A stretch of DNA of 64,000 nt from Butyrivibrio sp. FCS014 (GCF_000526935.1 NZ_JAHA01000007.1:124001-188000); one strand, 5' to 3'; shown: positions 41,244-49,535, numbered from the stretch's first letter. Notes: generated by a model not told the origin, from the letters alone. Numbers and translations: made by a program.

Positions 41244-42719
41244 ATGGTAAAAAGTATACAGTATTTTAACGAGGAATGTGTACCAGTTTTTGAAAGGCTT
41301 GAGGATGATTTTTTAAAGAATCCCTCCGATATTGCATCCTACATCACTAAGTTGACAGATGAGCTTCATAAGGCTGGTATAAGAATGATAGAGGAGACGC
41401 TTGGATATCTGGATCAGATGATCACAGAAAGTGAGATGAGAAAGCTCTCTTGGGTAGTGGACAGACATGAGTCCAAACAGCTTATAACATCCCTTGGTAA
41501 CGTTAATTACAATAAGACGTTGTTCAAGAACAAAGAAGAAGGAAAGCGCTCTTATATCATAGATTTACTCATGGGTATGGATCCTCATGAGAGAATGACA
41601 GAGGATGCAGAAGCAAGGCTTTTAGAAGAAACAGTTCAGACTTCATATCGAAAAGGTGGAGAAAAAACAAGCATACTTGATTCAGTTAGCAAACAGACCG
41701 TGATGAAGAAAATACATGCATTACAGTTTCCGCCTGAAGATGAAGCGTTAATAGATAAGAAATTCGTACAGTTCCTGTACATAGATGCTGATGAGGACCA
41801 TGTATCGCTCCAGTTCAAAGAGAAAAAAAGCGACCTGGTCAAAGGTGAAAATGGTTATAAGTATAACAGCATGATAGAAAAGCTGGTCTATGTCTATGAA
41901 GGCATTGAAAATGAATCCCCGGAGAGCAAGAGACATAGACTTATTAATCCTCATTATTTTTGTTCTGACAGTACCAGCGAGACAAATGACGCCTTCTGGG
42001 AGCGTATCTACGCATATATAGATACCCACTATGATATGAGTCGTATTGAGAAGATATACATAAATGGCGATGGTGGTGCATGGATTGAAGCTGGAAAGAA
42101 AAATGTTTCCGGAGTCATAGTTACAATGGACGAGTTCCACATGCAAAAGTACCTGGGAAAGATTACCAGCCATCTCCGAGATAGCCAGTGGGATGCTATT
42201 TCAGACCTCCGAAAAATCATCATGCATAAGACTAAGAATGACTTTAATTCATACGTTGACATGGTAAAAGAGTATCTAGAGGCCGGAGATAAAAAGCAGG
42301 CTGCGAGTATTGAAGACGGAAGAAAATATATCCTTGATAACTGGATGCCATGCAAAGTCAGACTGAGTAACAGAAGGAAACTTCCGGGATGCAGCGCTGA
42401 AGGACATGTGAGTCATGTTCTATCATCACGCATGAGTTCAAGACCGATGGGATGGAGTAAGCGTGGAGCAGGAAAAATGGGAAGGCTCAGAGCATACTTC
42501 TACAACGGTGGAGATATGCTCGAACTAGCCAAGTTCCAAAGAGAAGAATTGAAAGATGCTGTAGGTTATGAGATGTCATATTTCTCACCTACAGAGGTAA
42601 TGAGATCTGAAAAGAACAGGCATTATGAACTTGGTAAGTATATGGCTGCTATACAGGGAACACTTCCATCAGAGATAAAGAAGAAGCTATGCATCAATCA
42701 TCACATCGCTGGATTATAA
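41244..42719 (+). CDS. ISLre2-family transposase
   Basis: A 491-residue transposase (UPF0236-like). YIDADEDHVSLQ, YINGDGGAWIEAG and ...TMDEFHMQKYLGK mark the catalytic acidic residues of this family, and RLPGCSAEGHVSHVLSSRM-like text follows near residue 390. I chose the ATG at 41244, which has AGAGGTG upstream, over an in-frame start at 41235. It is intact. Confidence 0.85.
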   Translation: MVKSIQYFNEECVPVFERLEDDFLKNPSDIASYITKLTDELHKAGIRMIEETLGYLDQMITESEMRKLSWVVDRHESKQLITSLGNVNYNKTLFKNKEEGKRSYIIDLLMGMDPHERMTEDAEARLLEETVQTSYRKGGEKTSILDSVSKQTVMKKIHALQFPPEDEALIDKKFVQFLYIDADEDHVSLQFKEKKSDLVKGENGYKYNSMIEKLVYVYEGIENESPESKRHRLINPHYFCSDSTSETNDAFWERIYAYIDTHYDMSRIEKIYINGDGGAWIEAGKKNVSGVIVTMDEFHMQKYLGKITSHLRDSQWDAISDLRKIIMHKTKNDFNSYVDMVKEYLEAGDKKQAASIEDGRKYILDNWMPCKVRLSNRRKLPGCSAEGHVSHVLSSRMSSRPMGWSKRGAGKMGRLRAYFYNGGDMLELAKFQREELKDAVGYEMSYFSPTEVMRSEKNRHYELGKYMAAIQGTLPSEIKKKLCINHHIAGL

Positions 42720-42741
42720 GGCATTGAAGATGCACTATTTA

Positions 42742-42866
42742 GCTTAGTCCTCTTGATCAACCAGAAAGCTGAGGGAATATGTATGTCAAGGGTGCAAGGC
42801 ACCTCTATGAGGCATGCCCTTGACATACATATTTCCTCGGCTCAAAAACATACAAGAGGACTAAGC
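42742..42866. repeat. Long inverted repeat downstream of the copy-1 transposase
   Basis: Outer arms GCTTAGTCCTCTTG / CAAGAGGACTAAGC and inner arms around GGAATATGTATGTCAAGGG / CCCTTGACATACATATTTCC can fold about 125 nt into one long hairpin inside the IS. It may protect or terminate the transposase mRNA. Confidence 0.8.
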
Positions 42867-43095
42867 GTAGGGTTGCCATAAGGAAATCAAAAGAGTAATA
42901 TAAAACCAATATTTCAAAAGCCTGATCTTTTATCAGAGCTTCTTTGGTGGATTCTAACCTTTTATTTCCGTAGGTAAATTTACGCGGCCTTATACTACAA
43001 GGCTAATAGACAACTAAAGATACCGGTGTTACTATACGATATAGAAAGAGATAAGCGGAGCAGATAAGAGCTCCCGGAAAGGAAAAGAAAGAGAC

Positions 43096-43239
43096 ATGAC
43101 AACAATGAATCGCAATTATTGCCTTTATAGCGAATGTTATGAATCATCACTCCAGAGTAAATCAGAGTGGATGTTTAATTTCATGCGCTCATTTAAGGAT
43201 AGGCAAATGCGAGAAAATGTTGTTTTGGCAGAATCGTGA
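43096..43239 (+). CDS. Possible small protein (47 residues)
   Basis: An ATG behind a purine-rich stretch opens 47 codons, starting MTTMNRNYCLYSECYESSLQ and ending with ENVVLAES. It lies between IS copy 1 and the first tRNA. No family is recognised, and translation is uncertain. Confidence 0.35.
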   Translation: MTTMNRNYCLYSECYESSLQSKSEWMFNFMRSFKDRQMRENVVLAES

Positions 43240-43326
43240 TAGACAGGATCCGAGCTTATAGATGAACATGTTTAGCAGCTGCTTACCTCTTAGATGAGGC
43301 AGGTAGCTTTTTATTTTGCCTAAAAT

Positions 43327-43410
43327 GCAGAGTTGGCTCAATTGGTACAGCATCGGTCTTGAAAACCGACATTCCTCACGGATATCTGGGTTCGAATCCC
43401 AGGCTCTGCG
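43327..43410 (+). tRNA. tRNA-Ser(UGA)
   Basis: Acceptor GCAGAG/CTCTGC, anticodon loop CTTGAAA (anticodon TGA), a class II variable arm and a canonical GGTTCGAATCC T-arm. CCA is not encoded. First gene of the array. Confidence 0.9.
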
Positions 43411-43416
43411 CTATAG

Positions 43417-43484
43417 ATTCGTGGTGTAATTGGATGCGTGGCCTCCGGGGGAGGCCGAGCTACGCATTCGGACGACGCGAAGCT
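43417..43484 (+). pseudogene. tRNA-Pro(GGG)-like remnant
   Basis: A GGCCT/AGGCC stem closes a 7-nt loop CCGGGGG, and D-arm-like sequence (GGTGTAATTGGATGC) precedes it. The T-arm does not pair and position 33 is C. It looks like a decayed tRNA between two good ones. Confidence 0.35.
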
Positions 43485-43507
43485 AGGACGCAGCAGTCCC
43501 AAAACTT

Positions 43508-43589
43508 GCACGAGTGGCGAAGCTGGTAGACGCACCTGACTTAGGATCAGACGCTGAAAGGCATGTGGGTTCGAATCCCACCTCGTGTA
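43508..43589 (+). tRNA. tRNA-Leu(UAG)
   Basis: Acceptor GCACGAG/CTCGTGT, anticodon loop CTTAGGA (TAG), a long variable arm and the T-arm GGTTCGAATCC. CCA is not encoded. Confidence 0.9.
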
Positions 43590-43618
43590 CTTGGCCATTG
43601 GCCAGAAAGGAGTCGGAA

Positions 43619-43876
43619 ATGACACAGAATATTCCAACGATCGATATGGTCGCTACGGGACAGAGAATTACAGATTTAAGAGTGGCAGCCGGTATGTCTG
43701 TTAGGGATTTACAGGATGTGTTCGGTTTTGCTACTCCACAGGCGATTTACAAGTGGCAGCGCGGAACTGCCATGCCAACACTTGACAATTTAGTCGTATT
43801 AGCAGCTGTTTTAGGTGTTGCTATGGATGACATTATCGTAGTTGAAGGGGAATGGCTTTATTCACTAAGCGCATGA
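43619..43876 (+). CDS. Small XRE/HTH regulator inside the tRNA array (1 of 3)
   Basis: An 85-residue helix-turn-helix protein. RITDLRVAAGMSVRDLQDVFG is followed by PQAIYKWQRGTAMPTLDNLV, the recognition part, and ends near MDDIIVVEGEW. I chose the ATG at 43619, with AAAGGAG 7 nt upstream; the frame is open further upstream only because it reads through the tRNA-Leu gene. Similar proteins are at 46476 and 50798. A regulator of the array or of the nearby ligase genes is plausible. Confidence 0.75.
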   Translation: MTQNIPTIDMVATGQRITDLRVAAGMSVRDLQDVFGFATPQAIYKWQRGTAMPTLDNLVVLAAVLGVAMDDIIVVEGEWLYSLSA

Positions 43877-43915
43877 ACTGAATATAGATTAGCGGGCGTG
43901 AAAGCGCCTGCGCAT

Positions 43916-43989
43916 GGTCCCATAGTCTAATGGTTTAGGACGCTGGCCTTTCACGTCAGAGATACCGGGTTCAAGTCCCGTTGGGATCA
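43916..43989 (+). tRNA. tRNA-Glu(UUC)
   Basis: Acceptor GGTCCCA/TGGGATC, anticodon loop CTTTCAC (TTC) and a canonical GGTTCAAGTCC T-arm. No CCA. Only 4 nt separate it from the next tRNA. Confidence 0.9.
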
Positions 43990-43993
43990 CTGT

Positions 43994-44067
43994 GGCTTCT
44001 TGGTCTAATTGGTAAGGACGTCAGCCTCTCAAGCTGGAAATGTCGGGTTCGAGTCCCGCAGGAGCTA
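43994..44067 (+). tRNA. tRNA-Glu(CUC)
   Basis: Acceptor GGCTTCT/AGGAGCT with two G-U pairs, anticodon loop CTCTCAA (CTC), T-arm GGTTCGAGTCC. Firmicutes often do without this isoacceptor. Confidence 0.8.
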
Positions 44068-44071
44068 TTAT

Positions 44072-44155
44072 GGGTGGGTATGCCTAGAAGCGAGGGCAAG
44101 AGTCTGTAAAACTCCCACATTAGAAACACCGCAGGTGCAATTCCTGCTCCACCCA
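44072..44155 (+). tRNA. tRNA-Tyr(GUA), copy 1
   Basis: Acceptor GGGTGGG/TCCACCC, anticodon loop CTGTAAA (GTA) and a long variable arm. The T-loop reads GTGCAATTCC, slightly off consensus. No CCA. Confidence 0.85.
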
Positions 44156-44160
44156 CTTAT

Positions 44161-44249
44161 GTTTGCGTGACCGAGATGGCTTATGGTATCGCTCTGCTAA
44201 AGCGAAGCACGGCTAAACTGTGCCGAAGGTTCGAATCCTTCCGCAAACG
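44161..44249 (+). tRNA. tRNA-Ser(GCU)
   Basis: Acceptor GTTTGCG/CGCAAAC, anticodon loop CTGCTAA (GCT), a long variable arm (GCACGG.../...CTGTGC) and a canonical T-arm. Confidence 0.9.
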
Positions 44250-44253
44250 CTCC

Positions 44254-44336
44254 GGGTAGGTATGCCTAGTGGCGAAGGCAGGGGTCTGTAAAACCCTGAC
44301 AAGGAAACACCGTGAGTTCGAGTCTCACCCTGCCCA
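44254..44336 (+). tRNA. tRNA-Tyr(GUA), copy 2
   Basis: Acceptor GGGTAGG/CCTGCCC, anticodon loop CTGTAAA (GTA), T-arm GAGTTCGAGTCTC. It is a diverged second tRNA-Tyr and the last gene before IS copy 2. Confidence 0.88.
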
Positions 44337-44350
44337 CTTAAGTGTCATCT

Positions 44351-46135
44351 GCTAGCGTAAAGTTTTTGTAGGATTAATTGAAAAAGGGGATTTCCTTCGT
44401 GATATAGTTATTTACGGTGTCCAAGCCAAAATAACCAAACGGAGGAGTCCCCTTGTGTTAAATAGTATACAGCATTTTATTGAGAATGGAGTACCAAATC
44501 TTCAGAAGGCATCAAAAGATTTTTCAGAGGATCCGAGAGACTTTGCAGGTTTCATATACAAGGTCAGGAATGAAGCGCTTCAGATGGCGTTGGATTACAT
44601 TTCTGAAACCCTTACAACCTGCAACCAGATATTAAAAGACAGTCCTGTGAGAAAGGAAAGATGGGAAGTGGTAAGGACTGACGAGAAGTCTCTTATCACC
44701 TCAATTGGAAAGGTTATGTTTTCCAAGACACTGTTTAAGAACAAGGTGACTGGAGAACGCAGATATCTACTGGATGACATGCTTTCATTTGACCCTCATG
44801 AAAGGATGTCAGAAGATGCCATAGCACAGCTCTTATCAGAGAGCGTTCAGACCTCTTATCGTAAAGGTGGACAAGCAGCAAGCATCCTTGATGAGGTCAG
44901 CAAAGAGACTGTAAAGGATAAGATACATGCTCTCGAGTTCCCCAAGGAACAGAAAAGAAGAGGCAGAAAACGCAAGGTTGAGTATCTGTATATAGAGGCT
45001 GATGAAGATCATGTGTCGCTTCAGTTCCAGAAGGAAAAGGGGGATCTCCAGGTCAACCAGTATGGAAGAAAACTCAATGGAATGATAAACAAGCTTATCT
45101 ATGTTCATGAGGGCATTGAAAAGGATGCTCCCAAGAGTACAAGACATCACCTTGTTAATGCCCATTTCTTCTGTGGTTCTTATGAAGGCAAAGCAAACAG
45201 TGAACTCTGGGATGAAGTCTACACATATATTGACAACAACTATGACATAAGCAGCATAAAGAGGATATACCTAGGAGCAGATGGTGGAGCCTGGATTAAG
45301 GCTGGGGGAAAAAGGATAAGTGGCATCACATATGTGATGGACGAGTTCCACCTCAAAAAATACCTGATAAAGATGACAAACCATTTGATGGATAGTGCTG
45401 ATGATGCCAGAAAGCTTCTCTGTGAAATGATCAAGGATGGAAGTAAGGAAGATTTCCTGTCTGTGGTAGATATGCTTGAATATCATGCCTCAAACGACAA
45501 GGAAATGAAACGTGTGCAAGAAGGCGCTGATTATATACTTGATAACTGGTCTGCAGCCAAGACAAGGCTTAGATACAGGAGGATTCCTGGATGTAGTACT
45601 GAAGGTCATGTCAGTCATGTCCTGTCAAAAAGAATGAGCATGACTCCAATGGGCTGGAGTCGAAAAGGCGCTGATAAGATGGCAAGACTCAGTGCCTATA
45701 CATGGAACAAAAGGGATATGCTGGAACTTGTGCGTTACCAGAAGACAGTAATGCCTAAGGCTGCTGGGGCAGAAGAAGTAGAGACTGTAGTAGCGCATGT
45801 AAGAGAAAAACAGTATTCCCATCCGGCGTGGGGAAAGTATGTCGATAGCATACAGGTAGAGCTTAGTTCAGAGCTGAAGAAGTGGATGAGCATCGGAATG
45901 CATAACTACATCTGGAAACTGTTCTAAAAGGAAGCCAGAGGCTGACGCCTCTGCCTTTGAATAAAGTGCGCCAGAGCGCACACCTATCCTTGATCTGCTT
46001 GACTACAGACCAAGGATTAGAATGACAGCCTTGAACTGTCCTCCAACCAGGCGCTATAATGAGTAAGGTTTGAACATCTGAACTGATCACAGGGGCAATC
46101 TACCCTTTCGAATCCTACAGTAAATTTACGCCGTC
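44351..46135 (+). mobile_element. ISLre2-family insertion sequence, copy 2 (1785 bp)
   Basis: Ends GCTAGCGTAAAG and, read inward from the right, GACGGCGTAAATTT. It is flanked by the 9-bp duplication GTGTCATCT (44342-44350 and 46136-46144); the target was the palindrome GTGTCATCTGATGACAC. It appears base-for-base the same as copy 3 at 58717-60501, so one copy is recent. Confidence 0.95.
44455..45927 (+). CDS. ISLre2-family transposase (copy 2)
   Basis: A 490-residue transposase from a GTG start with GGAGGAG 7 nt upstream. Catalytic-region text is YIEADEDHVSLQ near 184, YLGADGGAWIKAG near 278 and VMDEFHLKKYL near 297, then IPGCSTEGHVSHVLSKRM near 380. It is intact and identical to the protein at 58821. 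Confidence 0.95.
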   Translation: MLNSIQHFIENGVPNLQKASKDFSEDPRDFAGFIYKVRNEALQMALDYISETLTTCNQILKDSPVRKERWEVVRTDEKSLITSIGKVMFSKTLFKNKVTGERRYLLDDMLSFDPHERMSEDAIAQLLSESVQTSYRKGGQAASILDEVSKETVKDKIHALEFPKEQKRRGRKRKVEYLYIEADEDHVSLQFQKEKGDLQVNQYGRKLNGMINKLIYVHEGIEKDAPKSTRHHLVNAHFFCGSYEGKANSELWDEVYTYIDNNYDISSIKRIYLGADGGAWIKAGGKRISGITYVMDEFHLKKYLIKMTNHLMDSADDARKLLCEMIKDGSKEDFLSVVDMLEYHASNDKEMKRVQEGADYILDNWSAAKTRLRYRRIPGCSTEGHVSHVLSKRMSMTPMGWSRKGADKMARLSAYTWNKRDMLELVRYQKTVMPKAAGAEEVETVVAHVREKQYSHPAWGKYVDSIQVELSSELKKWMSIGMHNYIWKLF

Positions 46136-46145
46136 GTGTCATCTG

Positions 46146-46376
46146 ATGACACTGTACAAACTGGTCCGACAGGACGATAATACAAACAGAATAAAGATAT
46201 GGAGCTGCGGGGAGCAGCAGAAAGTTAAGAGGATTTATTTAAGAATGTACTACGTAACTATCAACAAGCAATTTAATAACAAACAGTTTATGCAGTTCTG
46301 CAAAAATCAGAAGTGCTATGTTAGTTATGCAAATTGCAAGTTGGTGGTTGATGGTCCAGGATCCGGGAAAAGATAA
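46146..46376 (+). CDS. Hypothetical protein (76 residues)
   Basis: The frame starts inside the palindrome where IS copy 2 inserted. The product is basic, with IYLRMYYVTINKQFNNKQFM. There is no ribosome site, so it may be a gene cut by the insertion. A terminator follows. Confidence 0.3.
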   Translation: MTLYKLVRQDDNTNRIKIWSCGEQQKVKRIYLRMYYVTINKQFNNKQFMQFCKNQKCYVSYANCKLVVDGPGSGKR

Positions 46377-46416
46377 TCCGAAGAAATCCTGAGCATTAAG
46401 AATAGAGTAGTTCTAG

Positions 46417-46447
46417 ATCCACTTAACTTGCGTTAGGTGGATTTTTT
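46417..46447 (+). terminator. Intrinsic terminator before the second tRNA cluster
   Basis: ATCCACTTAAC and GTTAGGTGGAT form an 11-bp stem with a TTGC loop and a T-run. It separates the IS-side transcript from the next XRE gene. Confidence 0.8.
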
Positions 46448-46475
46448 AATGCAATTATTCAGGAGGAAAAGAGAA

Positions 46476-46697
46476 ATGGATTATCCGGTAATAGATATCG
46501 AAGGAACAGGAATAAGGATCAGGGAGCTGATCAGAGAAAGTGGTCATACAGTATCTGAGGTTTCAGAATACCTCGGAGCAAGCACATCACTTGTTTACAG
46601 ATACTTAAGGGGAGAGGTTCTTCCAAGTATAGATAGGATTGTGGCTCTTTCAGTTTATCTTGAGGTTCCTATTGATGACATAATCGCAGTCGCTTAA
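46476..46697 (+). CDS. Small XRE/HTH regulator inside the tRNA array (2 of 3)
   Basis: A 73-residue protein from the ATG at 46476 behind AGGAGG. GIRIRELIRESGHTVSEVSE and SLVYRYLRGEVLPSIDRIVA form the helix-turn-helix, ending VPIDDIIAVA, which echoes MDDIIVV in the 43619 protein. It ends 10 nt before tRNA-Gln, so it may share a transcript with the tRNAs. Confidence 0.75.
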   Translation: MDYPVIDIEGTGIRIRELIRESGHTVSEVSEYLGASTSLVYRYLRGEVLPSIDRIVALSVYLEVPIDDIIAVA

Positions 46698-46707
46698 GAC
46701 TGCACAG

Positions 46708-46781
46708 TGCGGTATAGCTCAATTGGCAGAGCGCCTGACTTTGACTCAGGATTATTGTAGGTTCGAGTCCTTCTGCCGCAG
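46708..46781 (+). tRNA. tRNA-Gln(UUG)
   Basis: Acceptor TGCGGTA/TGCCGCA, anticodon loop CTTTGAC (TTG), canonical GGTTCGAGTCC T-arm, discriminator G. No CCA. Confidence 0.9.
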
Positions 46782-46785
46782 TTTA

Positions 46786-46859
46786 AGACGTAGTAGCCAA
46801 GCTGGAAAGGCAGCGGACTGCAACTCCGCGAGCGTGGGTTCGACTCCCACTTACGTCTC
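46786..46859 (+). tRNA. tRNA-Cys(GCA)
   Basis: Acceptor AGACGTA/TACGTCT, anticodon loop CTGCAAC (GCA), T-arm GGTTCGACTCC. Confidence 0.88.
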
Positions 46860-46862
46860 TAA

Positions 46863-46934
46863 GGGCTTGTAGCTCAATTGGTAGAGCTGGGGATTGAAAA
46901 TCCCTGCGAGGTGGTTCAACTCCACTCGGGCCCA
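46863..46934 (+). tRNA. tRNA-Phe(GAA)
   Basis: Acceptor GGGCTTG/CGGGCCC with two G-U pairs, anticodon loop TTGAAAA (GAA). The T-arm GGTTCAACTCC is slightly off consensus. Confidence 0.85.
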
Positions 46935-46937
46935 TTA

Positions 46938-47012
46938 TGCTGTCTTAGCTCAGTTGGAAGAGCAACGGTCTTTTAAACCGTAGGTCATGGGTTCAAGTCC
47001 CATAGGCAGCAC
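46938..47012 (+). tRNA. tRNA-Lys(UUU)
   Basis: Acceptor TGCTGTC/GGCAGCA, anticodon loop CTTTTAA (TTT), T-arm GGTTCAAGTCC. Closely related to the tRNA-Lys(CUU) that follows. Confidence 0.9.
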
Positions 47013-47015
47013 TAA

Positions 47016-47088
47016 GCTGTTGTAGCTCAGTTGGAAGAGCAACGGTCTCTTAAACCGAAGGTCGTGGGTTCAAGCCCCACCAGCAGCA
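47016..47088 (+). tRNA. tRNA-Lys(CUU)
   Basis: Acceptor GCTGTTG/CAGCAGC, anticodon loop CTCTTAA (CTT), T-arm GGTTCAAGCCC. It is a near copy of the previous tRNA with a changed wobble base. Confidence 0.9.
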
Positions 47089-47092
47089 TCAA

Positions 47093-47165
47093 TGCGGCAT
47101 AGTTCAATTGGTAGAGCGTCTGACTCTGACTCAGGAAGTTGCAGGTTCGAGTCCTGCTACCGCAG
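47093..47165 (+). tRNA. tRNA-Gln(CUG)
   Basis: Acceptor TGCGGCA/TACCGCA with one mismatch, anticodon loop CTCTGAC (CTG), canonical T-arm. It is the wobble partner of tRNA-Gln(UUG). Confidence 0.88.
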
Positions 47166-47169
47166 CTTT

Positions 47170-47240
47170 GGATACATAGCTCAATTGGCAGAGCGCCCGG
47201 CTGTTAACCGGGAGGTTGTGGGTTCAAGTCCCTCTGTATC
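47170..47240 (+). tRNA. tRNA-Asn(GUU), cut by IS66 between nucleotides 71 and 72
   Basis: A full cloverleaf up to nucleotide 71 (anticodon loop CTGTTAA, T-arm GGTTCAAGTCC). The IS66 element starts at 47241, so the last two bases are now GT from the IS. The original CG (C72 and discriminator G73) follows the right-hand target copy at 50077-50078. The 1:72 pair is lost, so processing or charging may fail. Confidence 0.85.
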
Positions 47241-47372
47241 GTAAGCGCAAAATAATCCGGCGGATTGCACTATCCCGCAATGCATGTTAACAGGTACAAG
47301 GGCTTTTGCCCATAAAATATACCCCAGCCTCATAGAGACTGGAGCACCTTGACAATTCACATATGATAAAGA

Positions 47373-49040
47373 TTACATTGCGTCGAAGATTGCTTTCTGA
47401 TGCTGTCTGTGAAGTTCATCCAGAGCTTCCTTGCATTCAGGATGCCACGGGCAGAGCTTCTCAAGATCTTCATCGCTGGTAAGAGATGTTGGACACTTCA
47501 TGAGAAGATATTTCAGGTAGTAATAAACATCAACACCATTTGCCCTAGCTGTTTCAACAATGGAATAAGTAAGAGCACTTGCCTCTGCGCCATCAACTGA
47601 GTCTGAAAACAGCCAGTTCTTGCGGCCAGTAACAAAGGCCTTGCAGCTTCTCTCGGAAGTGTTGTTATTGAAACTGCAGCCACCATCCTCAAGATAGGTT
47701 TCGAGGAACGGTCTTCTGTTTTGGATGTAAACAAGGGCTTTGTACATTCTGGAATTCTTTATTGCAGTCTGGCAGTCAAGCCAGTTCCAGAAACCGTCAA
47801 GTACAGGTTTCTCCTTTTCAAGGCGGAACTTCTTTATGGCATCGAAATCAGAGCCCTTCTTTTCATGGATTTTCCGTTCCATCTCGAAGAGCTTGTCGAC
47901 ATAGGCAAGTCCCTGTACTGCCGGCTGGCTGTGATCGTATTCCTTACCTTTGGGAATGGCATCTATAAGATACCTTCTTATGTGCGCCCAGCAGGAATTC
48001 CTCGTGCAGTCCCTGAGCTTATTGTATCCACTGTACCCGTCAGTCATAAGGTACCCGTGGAATCCTTCAAGGAACTCCTTTGCAGTATCTCCCGCCCGTG
48101 TCGGAGAATAGTGGAACAGAACTATCTGCTCCGGATCAAACTCTCCCGAACGGAAAACCCACATGTACGACCTTGATTCAGCCCTGCGCCCTGGTTCTTT
48201 GAGCACCTGTACGGGCGTTTCGTCTGCCATTGCATATCTTCCGGCAACAAGCTTTCTCTGGAAGTAATTGCACATAGGCTTGAAGAACTCTTCAGCGTTA
48301 TTGATTATCCAGTTGGCAATGGTTCCTCTGCAGATTTCGGCTCCGTACATCTTGAAGTCTTTTTCCTGTCTGTAAAGAGGAAGAGAGTTAACATACTTCT
48401 GATACATTACCCACGCAACTGTTCCGGCAGATGCCATGCCGTGCAGCATATGTGCCTGACCGTCGCGTCCTCTTACGATGTGCGGGACCTCAGCATTTAT
48501 CTTGCAGTTAGGACATCCATAGCTGACACTGTAGTAATCAATGATCTTGATACTTGGCTTAATGAATTCGATCTCTCTGCGAAGGAATTCTTTCCCAATC
48601 CTCTCAAGAGGAGTGCCACAGACATCGCAGATGCGCTCATCTTCAGGAACATCAAGAATAACCTCCTGGACAGGGAGGCCTGCAAACTTATCAGACATCT
48701 TGGATTTTTTCTTGCGGGTATGTTTCTCGACGGTGGTGAATTCCTGTTCCTCGGGATCAGGATCAGCCTTTAGAGTTTCGGCTTCATTGAAGAGATTCAG
48801 CTGTCCCTCAAAATCATCACGTTTCTCACTTGATCTGCCAAAGAGTTTCTTGGTGAGGTAATCTATCTGTTCCTGCAGGACTTTTTCTCTTTCGATATGT
48901 TCCTGCTCTTTCAGAAGATGCTCCTCTTCGCGTTTGTTAGCAGCCTCAATGTGTGCGTTGAGATTTCTGATGGTGGTATTCAGTTCTTTCACAGTGTCCT
49001 TCAGCTCAATGAGCTGCTGGTCCTTGGAATCTCTCGCCAC
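47373..49040 (-). CDS. IS66-family transposase (TnpC-like)
   Basis: A 555-residue transposase. A coiled-coil start is followed by LTKKLFGRSSEKR (zf-IS66 leader), a zinc-finger region with CDVCG and CPNC, and the DDE core with MADETPVQVL, MTDGYSGYN and a late NNNTSER. The C-terminal tail ends in LHRQHQKAIF. It is intact. Confidence 0.92.
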   Translation of the reverse strand: MARDSKDQQLIELKDTVKELNTTIRNLNAHIEAANKREEEHLLKEQEHIEREKVLQEQIDYLTKKLFGRSSEKRDDFEGQLNLFNEAETLKADPDPEEQEFTTVEKHTRKKKSKMSDKFAGLPVQEVILDVPEDERICDVCGTPLERIGKEFLRREIEFIKPSIKIIDYYSVSYGCPNCKINAEVPHIVRGRDGQAHMLHGMASAGTVAWVMYQKYVNSLPLYRQEKDFKMYGAEICRGTIANWIINNAEEFFKPMCNYFQRKLVAGRYAMADETPVQVLKEPGRRAESRSYMWVFRSGEFDPEQIVLFHYSPTRAGDTAKEFLEGFHGYLMTDGYSGYNKLRDCTRNSCWAHIRRYLIDAIPKGKEYDHSQPAVQGLAYVDKLFEMERKIHEKKGSDFDAIKKFRLEKEKPVLDGFWNWLDCQTAIKNSRMYKALVYIQNRRPFLETYLEDGGCSFNNNTSERSCKAFVTGRKNWLFSDSVDGAEASALTYSIVETARANGVDVYYYLKYLLMKCPTSLTSDEDLEKLCPWHPECKEALDELHRQHQKAIFDAM

Positions 49041-49190
49041 GACAGCCTCCTTACATCTGATATATAGATTTTATCAGACTTACAAGGCAATTAATATCGG
49101 TAAAAGTGCCAAAGTGATCTGAAAACCGGCATCTAATTAATCCGATATAAGGCGATTTCAGAATTATGCACAAAAACTGATACACAGACC

Positions 49191-49535
49191 TTAAGAGGCT
49201 CTAATGGCCTTAGGTTGCTCTATATCGATACCTGAGAGAAGCCAGTCGAACTCGCGCCAGGTCAGGTTGCGTACTTCATCCTTGTTTCTTGGCCAGCGGT
49301 ATCGTCCCTGTTCGGCGGATAGTCTTTTGTAGAACAGTATGAATCCGTCCGGCTCCCAAAGAAGCATCTTGAACCTGTCAGCCCTTCTCCCACAGAAGAG
49401 ATACAGAGCCCTGCTTCTTGGATCCATGTGGAGCTTGTCTTCGATTATGGCACAGAGGCCATCGATAGACTTTCTCATGTCAGTGTAGCCGCAGACAATG
49501 TAGATCTCATCTGCAGCTGTTATATCGCCGATCAT
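49191..49535 (-). CDS. IS66-family accessory protein TnpB-like
   Basis: A 114-residue protein. YIVCGYTDMRKSIDGLCAII and LYLFCGRRADRFKMLLWEPDG are typical of the IS66 Orf2 (TnpB) protein needed for transposition. It overlaps the tnpA-like gene by 4 nt. Confidence 0.92.
   Translation of the reverse strand: MIGDITAADEIYIVCGYTDMRKSIDGLCAIIEDKLHMDPRSRALYLFCGRRADRFKMLLWEPDGFILFYKRLSAEQGRYRWPRNKDEVRNLTWREFDWLLSGIDIEQPKAIRAS

Larger units (their letters stand above)
41139..42990 (+). mobile_element. ISLre2-family insertion sequence, copy 1 (1852 bp)
   Basis: The left end GCTAGCGTAAATTTTC and the right end, read inward, AGGCCGCGTAAATTTAC form imperfect inverted repeats. The 9-bp target duplication TATACTACA lies at 41130-41138 and 42991-42999. 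It carries one transposase gene and, behind it, a long inverted repeat. It differs in sequence from the two identical copies at 44351 and 58717, so it is an older or separate relative. Confidence 0.85.

Noticed and set aside
43411..43507. A functional tRNA-Pro(GGG)
   Set aside because: The anticodon stem is good, but the T-arm does not pair and U33 is missing, so it is listed as a remnant.
43514..43618. A longer start for the 43619 XRE gene, with product beginning MAKLVDAPDLGSD
   Set aside because: That stretch is a translation of the tRNA-Leu gene; a proper ribosome site precedes the ATG at 43619.
47721..48861. Plus-strand frames inside the IS66 transposase gene
   Set aside because: They lie opposite an intact, well-conserved transposase and show no family features.
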